Shown here: positions 1 through 7,384 of the stretch, piece by piece | Layout: every line of letters starts with the position of its first letter | Numbering within the stretch: the first letter of the stretch is position 1 | Assembly (NCBI GenBank): GCA_020438595.1 | Contig: JAGQUI010000032.1 | Location: 1-12,921, forward strand | DNA: 12,921 nt | Origin: Propionibacteriaceae bacterium | GTDB lineage: Bacteria; Actinomycetota; Actinomycetes; Propionibacteriales; Propionibacteriaceae | Reading direction: 5' to 3' | Position numbers and translations under genes: made by a program | Notes under the pieces: model-generated | Seen by the model: only the letters and a program-made list of their open reading frames with translations | The model's database searches: none | What the model was told of the DNA's origin: nothing

Positions 1-45
1 AGGGTGACCGCCAGCACGCCGACGGGATTCGCTCCCCGATGGGCG

Positions 46-921
46 TCAGGGAATGATCTTGCCGGTGCTGCTGAGCACAGGCGGGATGTACCGACCGAGC
101 AGCGACTCCTCCCCGGTGTCGGCGCAGGCATGCCCGAGGGCGACGGCATCAGCCTGGGCGATGTTCAGCAGGGCGAGCAACCGTGCCTGTTGCCAGGAGC
201 CCAGGTGCCGTTGGGTGGCAGTGCTCCGGGCCTCCCGGTTCCGTGACGCCGGCCCACTCTCCACCCCGTCGCCCTTCAGCTCGGCGAGCGCCCGGGGGAC
301 GCAGGTGGCCGCGGTCGGGTCGAAGGGCCGGACCGCCTCGGCCGGCGGCGTGGCCGCGTCGTCCCGCCGGTTCTCGATGATGGCCACGGCAGCCTTCCGT
401 CCGATGGCCAGTCCGGCCTGCTTCTCCGCTCCCTCGGGCACATCGCCGGTTGCCGCCACATACGCGCGTTCGATGACGGCAGCACCCCGCGCGCCGCAGG
501 GATCGGTGATCGAATCCCTCAGCCCTCCGAACACCGCGAGTGCCACCGTGTGCGTGGCCGCGGCGACGGCGGCGTCCGCTGAGGCGTCCGCCGGAGCGAA
601 CAGCCGTGGGGAGTAGGTCGTGAATCGCGGGTGAATGGCGTTGAGGGCGTCGTGCACGGCGATCTGGGTCATCGCGTACAGCCGGGACTCCCCCACCGGA
701 TTCCCCGGGGACAGGCAGGCGGCCACGGCAGCCTGGACCGTCACCGCGTTCCAGCGGAGCACGGCGCTCGACGCGTCCGGCGTGGCCAGGGCCGGCGGGG
801 ACGCCACACCGACGCCGGGAACGAGGCCGACGACGACGGCGACCACCCGGCCGGCGAGTCGCAGTCGGCGACGGGGCCCTCGCCGTCGCGCCACGGCCGT
901 GACCCTGCGGGAACCGTCCAT
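46..921 (-). CDS. Secreted protein resembling the N-terminal part of vanadium-dependent haloperoxidase/PAP2-like proteins; catalytic C-terminal domain absent
   Basis: The 291-aa product starts with an arginine-rich n-region, a hydrophobic stretch (about residues 22-40) and an ALA cleavage-type site near residue 46, so export is likely. From about residue 56 (VLRWNAVTVQAAV) through AMTQIAVHDALNAI to ARLLALLNIAQADA (about 245-258) it follows the helical N-terminal region of bacterial vanadium haloperoxidase-like proteins. In that family the next segment carries W..K......RP, PSGH and the vanadate-binding histidine. Here the chain diverges and stops about 33 residues later, with no such motifs, and I see none in the neighbouring frame I read. 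Family members are usually 400 aa or more. It is therefore either a degenerate, catalytically dead gene or a non-enzymatic paralogue; halide or phosphate chemistry is not supported. An AGGAGA ribosome site at 933-938, 11-12 nt before the ATG, supports the start. It is divergent from the LAL regulator gene. Confidence 0.7.
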   Translation of the reverse strand: MDGSRRVTAVARRRGPRRRLRLAGRVVAVVVGLVPGVGVASPPALATPDASSAVLRWNAVTVQAAVAACLSPGNPVGESRLYAMTQIAVHDALNAIHPRFTTYSPRLFAPADASADAAVAAATHTVALAVFGGLRDSITDPCGARGAAVIERAYVAATGDVPEGAEKQAGLAIGRKAAVAIIENRRDDAATPPAEAVRPFDPTAATCVPRALAELKGDGVESGPASRNREARSTATQRHLGSWQQARLLALLNIAQADAVALGHACADTGEESLLGRYIPPVLSSTGKIIP

Positions 922-1066
922 GGTGGTGCCCCTCTCCTCGCGTCCCCGGGGGTGCCCGGCTGGATCAAGGCTGGTTCCGCGGGGCCCGGGCCCACATCGG
1001 GAGCGGACCCTGAGGTGCGCAATTCAGACCCCTCAATTCCGGGCGGCCGGTCGCCACACTGTTCGC
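922..1066. promoter_or_regulatory. Divergent promoter region between the haloperoxidase-like gene and the LAL regulator gene
   Basis: On the minus strand, TTGAGG (1031-1036) and CAGGGT (1007-1012) are 18 nt apart and make a reasonable sigma-70-type promoter for the haloperoxidase-like gene, leaving a leader of about 80 nt. On the plus strand, CACACT (1055-1060) lies exactly 6 nt before the regulator ATG, which suggests a leaderless message, although no good -35 is visible. CAATTC occurs twice in direct orientation (1020-1025 and 1034-1039). TGAGG (1011-1015) and CCTCA (1031-1035) form an inverted repeat across the minus-strand promoter. A perfect 12-bp palindrome GGGCCCGGGCCC (982-993) lies in the minus-strand leader. 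Any of these could be an operator; this is inference. Confidence 0.45.
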
Positions 1067-3976
1067 ATGACCGAGCGCACCGGGCCGGCCACACCACCCC
1101 TGGCCGGGCGTCTGCCCGAGCAGGAGGTCCTCGTCGCGCTCCTGGACCGGGCGGCGGACGGCGAGGCGGGGACGATCCTGATCGGCGGTTCGGCCGGGGT
1201 CGGCAAGACCTCCCTGGTGCAGGCGGCGGTGGCGGGCCGTGACGCCGTCGTCGCGACCGGCGGCTGCCTGCCCCTGGTAGCGGTGACGGTGCCGTTCATG
1301 GCGATCCGGGCCGCGATGGCAAGCGTCGAGGACCGTGCGGACCCTCCGACGAGCGGGCTCGCGTCCGGCGATGCGGGGGCCGCGACGTTCGAGCGGTTCG
1401 ACCGGTGGCTGGACGCGCTCTGTGCCGAGGCGCCGGTCGTCCTCGTCATCGAGGACCTGCACTGGGCGGACCAGTTCTCGCTCGACACCCTGATGTACGT
1501 GATCGCGGGCCCGGCCCGGCGGCGCCTCGCCGTGGTGCTGACCATGCGCAACGACGAACTCGGCGACGACCACAGGCTGCACCGCTGGCTGGCCGACACC
1601 CGACGGCTCCCGCGCTTCGCGGAACTCACGCTGCAGCCCTTCGACCGCCTGGACACCGCCGAGCAGCTCGCCGGGCTGCTCAGCGGACTGCCGCACCAGA
1701 CCCTCATCGAGGAGGTCTACCGCCGCAGTGGCGGGAATCCGCTGCTCATCCGCCTCCTGTCCACCGGCCTGGCCCCGGACGCCCGGCAACTGCCGGAGAC
1801 GCCGCCGCCCAGCCTGCGCCAGGCCGTGCTCCGCGCCTGGTTCGGGCTCACGCCGGCGACGCGGGAGCTGGTTGGGTTGCTCGCGATCGGGGGGCACCCG
1901 CTGCGCGCGGCCGAGCTTGCTGCGGTGGTGGGCGTGGACGTCGCAACGGTCCGGGCCCACCTCGGTGCCGCCGTCGCCGCGGGGGTGCTCGATCCTGCGC
2001 GCGACGACGTGTACTGGTTCAACCACCCGCTCTACGCCGAGGCTCTCGAGGATGCCGTGGCCCCGGACGACCGGCGGCGCTGGCACGCCGGGTTCGCCGA
2101 CCACCTCCAGGCCGGGAACGCCGACGAGGCGGGGGTGGTGGCCGCACACTGGTTCCACGCCGATGCCCTCGCCGACGCGTACCGCTGGTCGCTCCGGGCA
2201 GCGGCCTGGCACGAGGCCGAGGGCTCACACGCCGAGCGCATCCCGATGCTCCACCGGGCGCTCGCCCTGCGCGAGCGGGTCGACCCACCCGAGTCCCGGG
2301 AGCAGTTGCTCGTCCGTCTCCGGCACGCCGCCGCCGACGCCGGCGCGTACGGGGACGAACTCGAGGCCGTGGACGCGCTCCTGGCGGGCACGTCGCCGGA
2401 CACCCGGCCCACCGACGTGGCCGAGCTGTTGGTGCGCCGGACCCAGCTGCACCTGTTCACCGGACGGGCCTTCTACGCACGGGAGGACCTGCGCGAGGCC
2501 GTCCGCCTGGCCGCAGGGGCTCCGTCAAACCATGCGTACCCCCTCGCCCTGGCCGAACTCGGGCACGCCGAGCTCTGGCACGGCGAGGAGGAGGGCATCG
2601 AGCACGCACGGGCGGCACTCCCCCTCGCCCGCGCCGCAGGGGACGACCGCGCGCTGTGCGCCGCCCTGGCGGCGAACGCCTTCGCCGCCCTGTTCTCCGG
2701 CGACGCTCCGGCCGGGCTGCCGCTCGGCAGGGAGGCCTTCGAGGCCGGCCTGCGGGCGCGCGACTGGTGGGGGTGCACGAACGCGGTGTTCTGGGAGGCC
2801 AACTGCCTGAACTGGGCCTCCGCCGAACCTGCGGCGATCCTGTCCTCGAAACGCCAGGAACTGGCGCGTGCCGGGGCGCCGCACGCGTACCTCGCCTGGC
2901 TCGCGTCGAACCAGGCGTTCACCGCGTTGACGATCGGGTCCTGGCAGGAGTCCGCCCAGATCCTGAGGGAGACGCTCGCCTCCGACCCCGGCCCGGTCGC
3001 GGATGTGGAGGCCCGGCTCTGTTCGGCCCGGCTCGCCGTCTGGCAGGGACGCCAGCGCGAGGCGGAGCAGCACCTGGCCCGGGCCGACGAGCTCTTCGCC
3101 GCACGCTCGGAGTTCCTCGCCTTCGAGTTCGACGCCGTGCGAGCCGAGGTGCTGCTCGGTGCCGGCGACCCCGGGGGCGCCCACGCCGCGGCGCTCGCCG
3201 GTCTGGGCATGGCCCGTGCGCTGCCGAGCATGTGCGAGTGGCTGGTTCCACTCGCCGCGCGGGCGCTCGGTGACCAGGCGGAGTCCGCGCGGGATGCCGG
3301 CCAGGACCAGTCCGCCGTGCTCGCGGCAGCCGCGGACCTGCACTCCCGACACCCGCGGGTCGTCCGCGACGTCGGTCCGGTCTGGCCGGAGTACGAGCGA
3401 CAGTGCCGTGCTCTCGACGCGCTCTACGCCGCCGAACTCGGCCGCGTCGGGGCGGACCCCGACGAGGGCCGGCTCTGGTCGGAGGCCGCGGGGGCGCTGG
3501 CTGAGGCCGCGCTCGCCTGGGAGACGGCCTACGCCTGCAGGCGGGGCGCCGAGGCCCTGCTCGGCCGGGGCCACGACCGGACGGCCGGTGCCGCGCTGCT
3601 GCGCCGGGGGCTCGATCTCACCGAGGCGCTGGCCGCCGAGCCGCTGCGTGAGCAGCTCCTGGCGCTGGCCCGGCGGGCGCGCGTGCCCACCAGTCAGGTC
3701 GTGCCGGTGGAAGCCGCGGCCACGACCGGGCCGACCGCGATCACCACTCGGGAGCGGGAGATCCTCGCGCTGCTCGTGGCCGGCCGCACCTACGCCGAGA
3801 TCGCGACCGAACTGGTGATCAGCGAGAAGACGGTGAGTTCCCACGTCTCACACCTGCTCGCGAAGACCGGCACGACCAACCGGGTCGAGCTCGCCGGCTA
3901 CGCCGAGCGGGCCCGGCCGGCACCGGGGCCGGTGGCTACCGCAGCCGGACCACGTCGAAGTGATGCGCCGGGCTGA
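1067..3976 (+). CDS. LAL-type LuxR family transcriptional regulator with AAA-type ATPase domain
   Basis: A 969-aa regulator with the LAL (large ATP-binding LuxR) layout. An N-terminal P-loop has Walker A GSAGVGKT (residues 41-48, K47) and Walker B VVLVIED followed by LHWAD (124-135). A long alpha-helical, TPR-like middle is rich in Ala, Leu, Arg and Glu. A C-terminal LuxR/NarL winged helix-turn-helix starts near TTREREILALL, with TYAEIATELVISEKTVSSHV as its recognition part (about 890-945). LAL proteins usually activate nearby metabolic or secondary-metabolite genes after binding an unknown ligand and ATP. The frame is open upstream to 635, but ATG 1067 is chosen because MTERTGPATPPLAGRLPEQE is the usual start of the ATPase domain and CACACT lies 6 nt upstream; the earlier part is antisense to the divergent gene. 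The last 41 bp overlap pdxY. The Ala/Pro-rich tail after the HTH looks dispensable. The target is unknown; the divergent gene is the first candidate. Confidence 0.93.
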   Translation: MTERTGPATPPLAGRLPEQEVLVALLDRAADGEAGTILIGGSAGVGKTSLVQAAVAGRDAVVATGGCLPLVAVTVPFMAIRAAMASVEDRADPPTSGLASGDAGAATFERFDRWLDALCAEAPVVLVIEDLHWADQFSLDTLMYVIAGPARRRLAVVLTMRNDELGDDHRLHRWLADTRRLPRFAELTLQPFDRLDTAEQLAGLLSGLPHQTLIEEVYRRSGGNPLLIRLLSTGLAPDARQLPETPPPSLRQAVLRAWFGLTPATRELVGLLAIGGHPLRAAELAAVVGVDVATVRAHLGAAVAAGVLDPARDDVYWFNHPLYAEALEDAVAPDDRRRWHAGFADHLQAGNADEAGVVAAHWFHADALADAYRWSLRAAAWHEAEGSHAERIPMLHRALALRERVDPPESREQLLVRLRHAAADAGAYGDELEAVDALLAGTSPDTRPTDVAELLVRRTQLHLFTGRAFYAREDLREAVRLAAGAPSNHAYPLALAELGHAELWHGEEEGIEHARAALPLARAAGDDRALCAALAANAFAALFSGDAPAGLPLGREAFEAGLRARDWWGCTNAVFWEANCLNWASAEPAAILSSKRQELARAGAPHAYLAWLASNQAFTALTIGSWQESAQILRETLASDPGPVADVEARLCSARLAVWQGRQREAEQHLARADELFAARSEFLAFEFDAVRAEVLLGAGDPGGAHAAALAGLGMARALPSMCEWLVPLAARALGDQAESARDAGQDQSAVLAAAADLHSRHPRVVRDVGPVWPEYERQCRALDALYAAELGRVGADPDEGRLWSEAAGALAEAALAWETAYACRRGAEALLGRGHDRTAGAALLRRGLDLTEALAAEPLREQLLALARRARVPTSQVVPVEAAATTGPTAITTREREILALLVAGRTYAEIATELVISEKTVSSHVSHLLAKTGTTNRVELAGYAERARPAPGPVATAAGPRRSDAPG

Positions 3977-4790
3977 CCAGTTCGTCCTGCGCCTGCACGA
4001 GCAGCAGCTCGTCGGAACCGGCCTCGGTCGTCGCCTTAAGCAGCGAGTAGACGACATCCGCGGTGCGGCCCATCGCGAGCCCGGGATCGTCGCCCTCCAG
4101 GTAGTGCGCCAGGAAGAGTGCCGCGGTCAGGTCGCCCGAGCCGGTGAAGCTCCGCTCCAGTCTCGGCGTGGTCACCTGCCAGGCCCCGGCCGGAGTGTCG
4201 ACCAGCATCAGGATCTCGTCGGGGTTGCCGCCGTCCAGCACCGTGGAGGTGACCAGCACGACATCCGGGCCGGTCGCGCGCAGCGCGTCCGCGGCGGCGA
4301 GCACCTCGGCCACCGTGTTCGTGGTGCGTCCGGTGAGGTAGTCGAGCTCGAAGTGGTTCGGCGTGACGATCTGGGCGCGGGGCACGACCTGGTCGCGCAT
4401 GAACTCGGGGATGCCCGGACGCACGTAGATGCCGCGGCCCACGTCCCCGAGCACCGGGTCGCAGCAGTACACCGCGCGCGGATTGCGCTGCCGCACCAGG
4501 TCCACCGTGCGCAGCACCTCGGCGCCCATCTCCTCGGCACCCTGGTAGCCCGACAGCACCGCGTCCACGCGGCCGAGCACGCCGCGCTCGTCGATGCCGC
4601 GCACCACCTCGGCCACGTCGGTGGCCGAGAGCAGCGGGCCGCGCCAGGCCCCGTAGCCGGTGTGGTTGGAGAAGTGCACCGTGATCACCGGCCACACCTC
4701 GACGCCGATCCGCATCAACGGGAACGTGGCGGCACTGTTGCCGACGTGGCCGTACGCCACGCTGGACTGGATGGACAGGATCGTGGTCAC
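3936..4790 (-). CDS. pdxY: Pyridoxal kinase PdxY
   Basis: A PfkB/ribokinase-like vitamin kinase that phosphorylates pyridoxal (possibly also pyridoxine and pyridoxamine) to the 5'-phosphate with ATP, in the cytosolic vitamin B6 salvage pathway. It opens with the family hallmark ILSIQSSVAYGHVGNSAATFP and continues with VLSGYQGAEEMG, YCCDPVLGD, IVTPNHFELDYLTG and the C-terminal FTGSGDLTAALFLA, which holds the anion-hole glycines and catalytic Asp. Length (284 aa) is typical. The frame extends 5 codons upstream to another GTG at 4805, but GTG 4790 is preferred: TGTAAT (plus-strand positions 4797-4802) sits 6 nt before it, no strong ribosome site serves either codon, and family members begin at this point. 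The 3' end runs 41 bp into the convergent regulator gene, and the 5' end faces the phosphodiesterase gene across 62 bp. No PLP-synthesis genes are nearby. Confidence 0.93.
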   Translation of the reverse strand: MTTILSIQSSVAYGHVGNSAATFPLMRIGVEVWPVITVHFSNHTGYGAWRGPLLSATDVAEVVRGIDERGVLGRVDAVLSGYQGAEEMGAEVLRTVDLVRQRNPRAVYCCDPVLGDVGRGIYVRPGIPEFMRDQVVPRAQIVTPNHFELDYLTGRTTNTVAEVLAAADALRATGPDVVLVTSTVLDGGNPDEILMLVDTPAGAWQVTTPRLERSFTGSGDLTAALFLAHYLEGDDPGLAMGRTADVVYSLLKATTEAGSDELLLVQAQDELVSPAHHFDVVRLR

Positions 4791-4852
4791 CGGGACATTA
4801 CACACCAGAGGGTCGTCACCCCCGCGACACCGCCACCCCGTATGGTGCTGCC
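4791..4852. promoter_or_regulatory. Compact divergent promoter region for pdxY and the phosphodiesterase gene, both probably leaderless
   Basis: A 62-bp gap between two GTG starts. On the plus strand the -10-like TATGGT (4841-4846) ends 6 nt before GTG 4853. On the minus strand TGTAAT (4802 to 4797), 5 of 6 matches to TATAAT, ends 6 nt before GTG 4790. That spacing places +1 on the G of each start codon. Neither gene has a clear Shine-Dalgarno sequence, and -35 elements are weak on both sides. Confidence 0.5.
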
Positions 4853-5635
4853 GTGCAGGCCCGTAGCCACCCGTACTTCGCCGGACGGTTCGCCGCCTTC
4901 GCGCACCGTGGTGGCTGGGTGACGCCGCAGGACGCGCCGAGGGAGAACACCGCCTACGCGTTCGCTCGTGCCGTCGAACTCGGCTTCCAGTACCTCGAGA
5001 CCGACGTCTGGGCCACCGCGGACGAGGAACTGGTCGCCTTCCACGACGACCGGCTCGACCGGGTCACCGACGCCACCGGCCTGATCGGCGACCACCCCTG
5101 GGCGGTCCTGCGCGACGTGCGGATCGGGGGCCAGGACCCGATCCCGCGGATGGCCGACCTGCTGGACCAGTTCGGCAGCGCCCGGTTCAACATCGACATC
5201 AAGGACGACCGGGCCGTGAAGCTGCTCGCGGACACCATCGAGCGGCTCGGTGCGCAGGACCGGGTCTGCGTGGCCTCGTTCTCCTCCGCTCGCCTGAAGG
5301 AGTTCCGCCGGCTGGCGCCGGGGGTGGCGACGGCCGTCTCGCCCAACGGCGTGGTGGTGGCCACCCACGGGTTCGGGCTGCGCCGGCTGTGGCAGGACAG
5401 CGGGCTGGCCCTGCAGATCCCGGTGCGGTACGAGGGCGCGCCGCTGGAACTGATCCGTCCCGATGTGATCCGGCTCGCGCACGCGTCCGGCCGGGTGGTG
5501 CACGTGTGGACGGTGGACGACGAGGCCGAGATGCACCGCCTGATCGACCTCGGCGTGGACGGGCTGGTCAGCGACGACATCAGCACGCTGAAGCGGGTCC
5601 TCCTCGAGCGGGGCCTGTGGGAGGGGGACGCATGA
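4853..5635 (+). CDS. Glycerophosphodiester phosphodiesterase family protein (GDPD, TIM barrel)
   Basis: A 260-aa GDPD-family hydrolase expected to split glycerophosphodiesters into sn-glycerol-3-phosphate and an alcohol. The catalytic signature is complete: HRGG (H18, R19), ENT (E31, N32), LETDVW with E49 and D51, FHDD with H64, FNIDIKD near residue 121, and the C-terminal VWTVDDEAEMHRLIDLGVDGLVSDD barrel strand. There is no signal peptide, so it should act in the cytosol like the UgpQ branch rather than the periplasmic GlpQ branch. The GTG start is favoured by TATGGT 6 nt upstream. The stop overlaps the transporter start (ATGA), so the two are translationally coupled. Exact substrate cannot be told from sequence; some relatives act on lysophospholipids or glycerophosphoinositol. 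Confidence 0.92.
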   Translation: MQARSHPYFAGRFAAFAHRGGWVTPQDAPRENTAYAFARAVELGFQYLETDVWATADEELVAFHDDRLDRVTDATGLIGDHPWAVLRDVRIGGQDPIPRMADLLDQFGSARFNIDIKDDRAVKLLADTIERLGAQDRVCVASFSSARLKEFRRLAPGVATAVSPNGVVVATHGFGLRRLWQDSGLALQIPVRYEGAPLELIRPDVIRLAHASGRVVHVWTVDDEAEMHRLIDLGVDGLVSDDISTLKRVLLERGLWEGDA

Positions 5636-6969
5636 GGAGCACCAGGGAGCAGCGGTCCTGGTACTGGTACGACTGGGCCAACTCCGCCTACATCACCACC
5701 ACAGCGACGGTGATCATCGGCCCGTACCTGACCAGCCTGGCGAACAACGCCGCCTGCCCGGACCTCGCCGAGGGCGCCGTGTGCACGAATCCGGTGATGC
5801 TGCTGGGCATCTTCCCGGTGCTGCCCGGCGCCCTGCACCCGTTCCTCGGCACGCTGAGCACCATCGTCTCGGCCGTCCTGCTGCTGTTCGTGGGGGCGGC
5901 CGCCGACCGCTCGGCGAAGCCGCACCGGTGGCTCGCGGTCACCGCCTGGGTGGGCGCGCTCGCCGGCAGCATGATGTTCTTCCTCGAGGGCGACAACTGG
6001 CAGTTCGGGGCCTGGCTGATGGTGATCGCCGCGTTCTGCTTCGGGGCGTCCACGGTGGTCTACGACTCGATCCTGGTCCGGATCGCCGGGCCGGACGAGC
6101 GCGACCGGGTGTCCAGCCGCGGCTGGGCCTTCGGCTACCTCGGCGGCGGCCTCCTGCTGGTGCTCAACTTCCTGCTGATGTCGTTCTACGACACGCTCGG
6201 CATCACCTACGGCCTGGCGATCCGGCTCAGCCTGCTGTCCGCCGGCGTCTGGTGGGCGGCGTTCACGATCATCCCGGTGCTGGGCCTGCGCCGGCTGCCG
6301 CGCGACGTGCCGGAGCAGGTGGCGCGGCGCAACCCGTTCAGCCAGCTCGTGGCCACCTTCGCGAGCATGCGGAACTACCCGCAGACCCTGCTGTTCCTGG
6401 CGGCGTTCCTGTTCTTCAACGACGGCATCCAGACCGTGATCGTGCAGTCGAGCCTGTACGCGTCCTCCGAGCTCGGCATGGAGACCAGCCAGGTGATGAT
6501 GACGTTCCTGCTCACCCAGTTCGTCGCGTTCGGCGGTGCCCTGCTGTTCGGGCGCGTCGCGGCCCGGATCGGCGCCAAGCGGACGGTGCTCGGCGGCATC
6601 GTGATCTGGTTCGGCGTGGTGCTGGTGGCGTTCGGCCTGCCGTCGGGCAACTTCGGTGCCCTGCTCGGCCTCGGCGCGGCGATCGGCCTGGTCATGGGCG
6701 GCACACAGGCACTGTCCCGCTCGCTGTACAGCCAGCTGATCCCGCTCGGCCGAGAGGCCGAGTACTTCAGCTTCTACCAGGCGATGGAGCGCGGCACGAG
6801 CTGGCTGGGGACCCTCACCTTCGCCCTGGTGTTCCAGTTCACCCAGTCGTACCGGCTGGCGCTGGTGGCACTGATCGCCTTCTTCGTGGTCGGCGGCATC
6901 CTGCTCGCGAAGGTGGACATGCGCAAGGGAATCATCGACGCCGGGAACGTGTTACCCAAGGTGCTGTGA
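5632..6969 (+). CDS. MFS transporter, UMF1 (Atg22-like) family
   Basis: A 445-aa polytopic membrane protein with about 12 hydrophobic segments. The start SWYWYDWANSAYITTTATVI is the signature of the UMF1/Atg22-like branch of the major facilitator superfamily. GAAADRSAKPHRW (about 88-100) matches the MFS motif A loop between TM2 and TM3. The first extracytoplasmic loop carries two cysteines (C42, C51) that could form a disulfide. ATG 5632 overlaps the TGA of the phosphodiesterase gene, with the purine-rich GAGGGGG just upstream as ribosome site. The frame is open further upstream, but the family start and the coupling fix this ATG. Yeast Atg22 exports amino acids from the vacuole; bacterial substrates are mostly unknown. 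The coupling suggests a substrate or product of the phosphodiesterase, which is inference. Confidence 0.88.
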   Translation: MRSTREQRSWYWYDWANSAYITTTATVIIGPYLTSLANNAACPDLAEGAVCTNPVMLLGIFPVLPGALHPFLGTLSTIVSAVLLLFVGAAADRSAKPHRWLAVTAWVGALAGSMMFFLEGDNWQFGAWLMVIAAFCFGASTVVYDSILVRIAGPDERDRVSSRGWAFGYLGGGLLLVLNFLLMSFYDTLGITYGLAIRLSLLSAGVWWAAFTIIPVLGLRRLPRDVPEQVARRNPFSQLVATFASMRNYPQTLLFLAAFLFFNDGIQTVIVQSSLYASSELGMETSQVMMTFLLTQFVAFGGALLFGRVAARIGAKRTVLGGIVIWFGVVLVAFGLPSGNFGALLGLGAAIGLVMGGTQALSRSLYSQLIPLGREAEYFSFYQAMERGTSWLGTLTFALVFQFTQSYRLALVALIAFFVVGGILLAKVDMRKGIIDAGNVLPKVL

Positions 6970-6994
6970 TCCTCGCGTCCGCACAGGTACCCGG

Positions 6995-7024
6995 GAGACA
7001 ACGGCTTGGGCGGCTCGCTAGCGT
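6995..7024 (+). promoter_or_regulatory. Putative sigma-70-type promoter of rbpA
   Basis: GAGACA (6995-7000) and TAGCGT (7019-7024) are separated by 18 nt in the 76-bp gap after the transporter gene. The -10 fits TANNNT and the -35 matches TTGACA at four positions. It leaves a leader of about 15 nt that contains GGAAGG (7031-7036). The stress sigma-R type (GGAAT-18/19-GTT) known for Streptomyces rbpA was looked for and is not evident. Confidence 0.4.
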
Positions 7025-7045
7025 TGTGGGCGGAAGGTAGGTGCG

Positions 7046-7381
7046 ATGGCTGAACGTGCGTTGAGGGGTTCCGGGCTGGGCAGCAAGAGCCATGCCGACC
7101 CGAGCGGGGTCGAACTCGCGCCCCGCCAGGAGATCGGTTTCGACTGCCCCAAGGGCCACCACTTCACGATCGTGTTCGCCGAGGAGGCGGAGCTGCCCAC
7201 CGAGTGGGAGTGCCCGCGCTGCGGTGACACCTCGCGCCGCTCGGACGGCGTCGAGCCCGAGGCCAAGGAGACCAAGACGCCCCGCACCCACTGGGACATG
7301 CTGCGCGAGCGTCGTTCGATCGAGGAACTCGAGGACCTGCTCGCCGAGCGGCTGGACGAGATCCGCGGCGAGGACCGCTGA
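7046..7381 (+). CDS. rbpA: RNA polymerase-binding protein RbpA
   Basis: An actinobacteria-specific transcription factor that binds RNA polymerase and group I/II sigma factors and stabilises open promoter complexes. The 111-aa length equals the usual size. The core shows the zinc-site pattern C34PKGH38 and C56PRC59, preceded by the N-terminal tail (SKSHADPSGVELAPRQ). A basic linker and the C-terminal sigma-interaction domain follow (HWDMLRERRSIEELEDLLAE, about residues 81-100). GGAAGG about 9 nt before the ATG acts as ribosome site. It has its own likely promoter. The stop lies 3 bp from the convergent fxsA stop. Identification is close to certain; its presence is strong evidence for Actinobacteria. 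Confidence 0.97.
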   Translation: MAERALRGSGLGSKSHADPSGVELAPRQEIGFDCPKGHHFTIVFAEEAELPTEWECPRCGDTSRRSDGVEPEAKETKTPRTHWDMLRERRSIEELEDLLAERLDEIRGEDR

Positions 7382-7384
7382 GGG

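Noticed and set aside
53..616. Long plus-strand open frame opposite the haloperoxidase-like gene
   Set aside because: Low-complexity Ala/Ser/Arg product with no family motif. It is the antisense of a gene with a signal peptide, ribosome site and recognisable family, and such frames are expected in GC-rich DNA.
635..1066. N-terminal extension of the LAL regulator by 144 residues
   Set aside because: It would lie antisense to the divergent gene, has no domain, and the P-loop domain begins normally at ATG 1067.
965..2212. 415-residue minus-strand open frame within the regulator gene
   Set aside because: Gly/Arg/Pro/Val-rich composition with no motifs, and it is antisense to the clear ATPase domain.
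2525..3844. 439-residue minus-strand open frame within the regulator gene
   Set aside because: Same codon-bias artefact, with no recognisable domain. The opposite strand encodes the TPR-like and HTH regions.
5781..7040. 419-residue frame overlapping the MFS transporter
   Set aside because: Arg/Pro/Gly-rich and without membrane segments, while the other frame gives a textbook UMF1 transporter.
6970..7045. Sigma-R type (GGAAT/GTT) promoter before rbpA
   Set aside because: GTT occurs at 7023-7025, but no GGAA-type element lies 18-19 nt upstream; a TANNNT -10 fits better.
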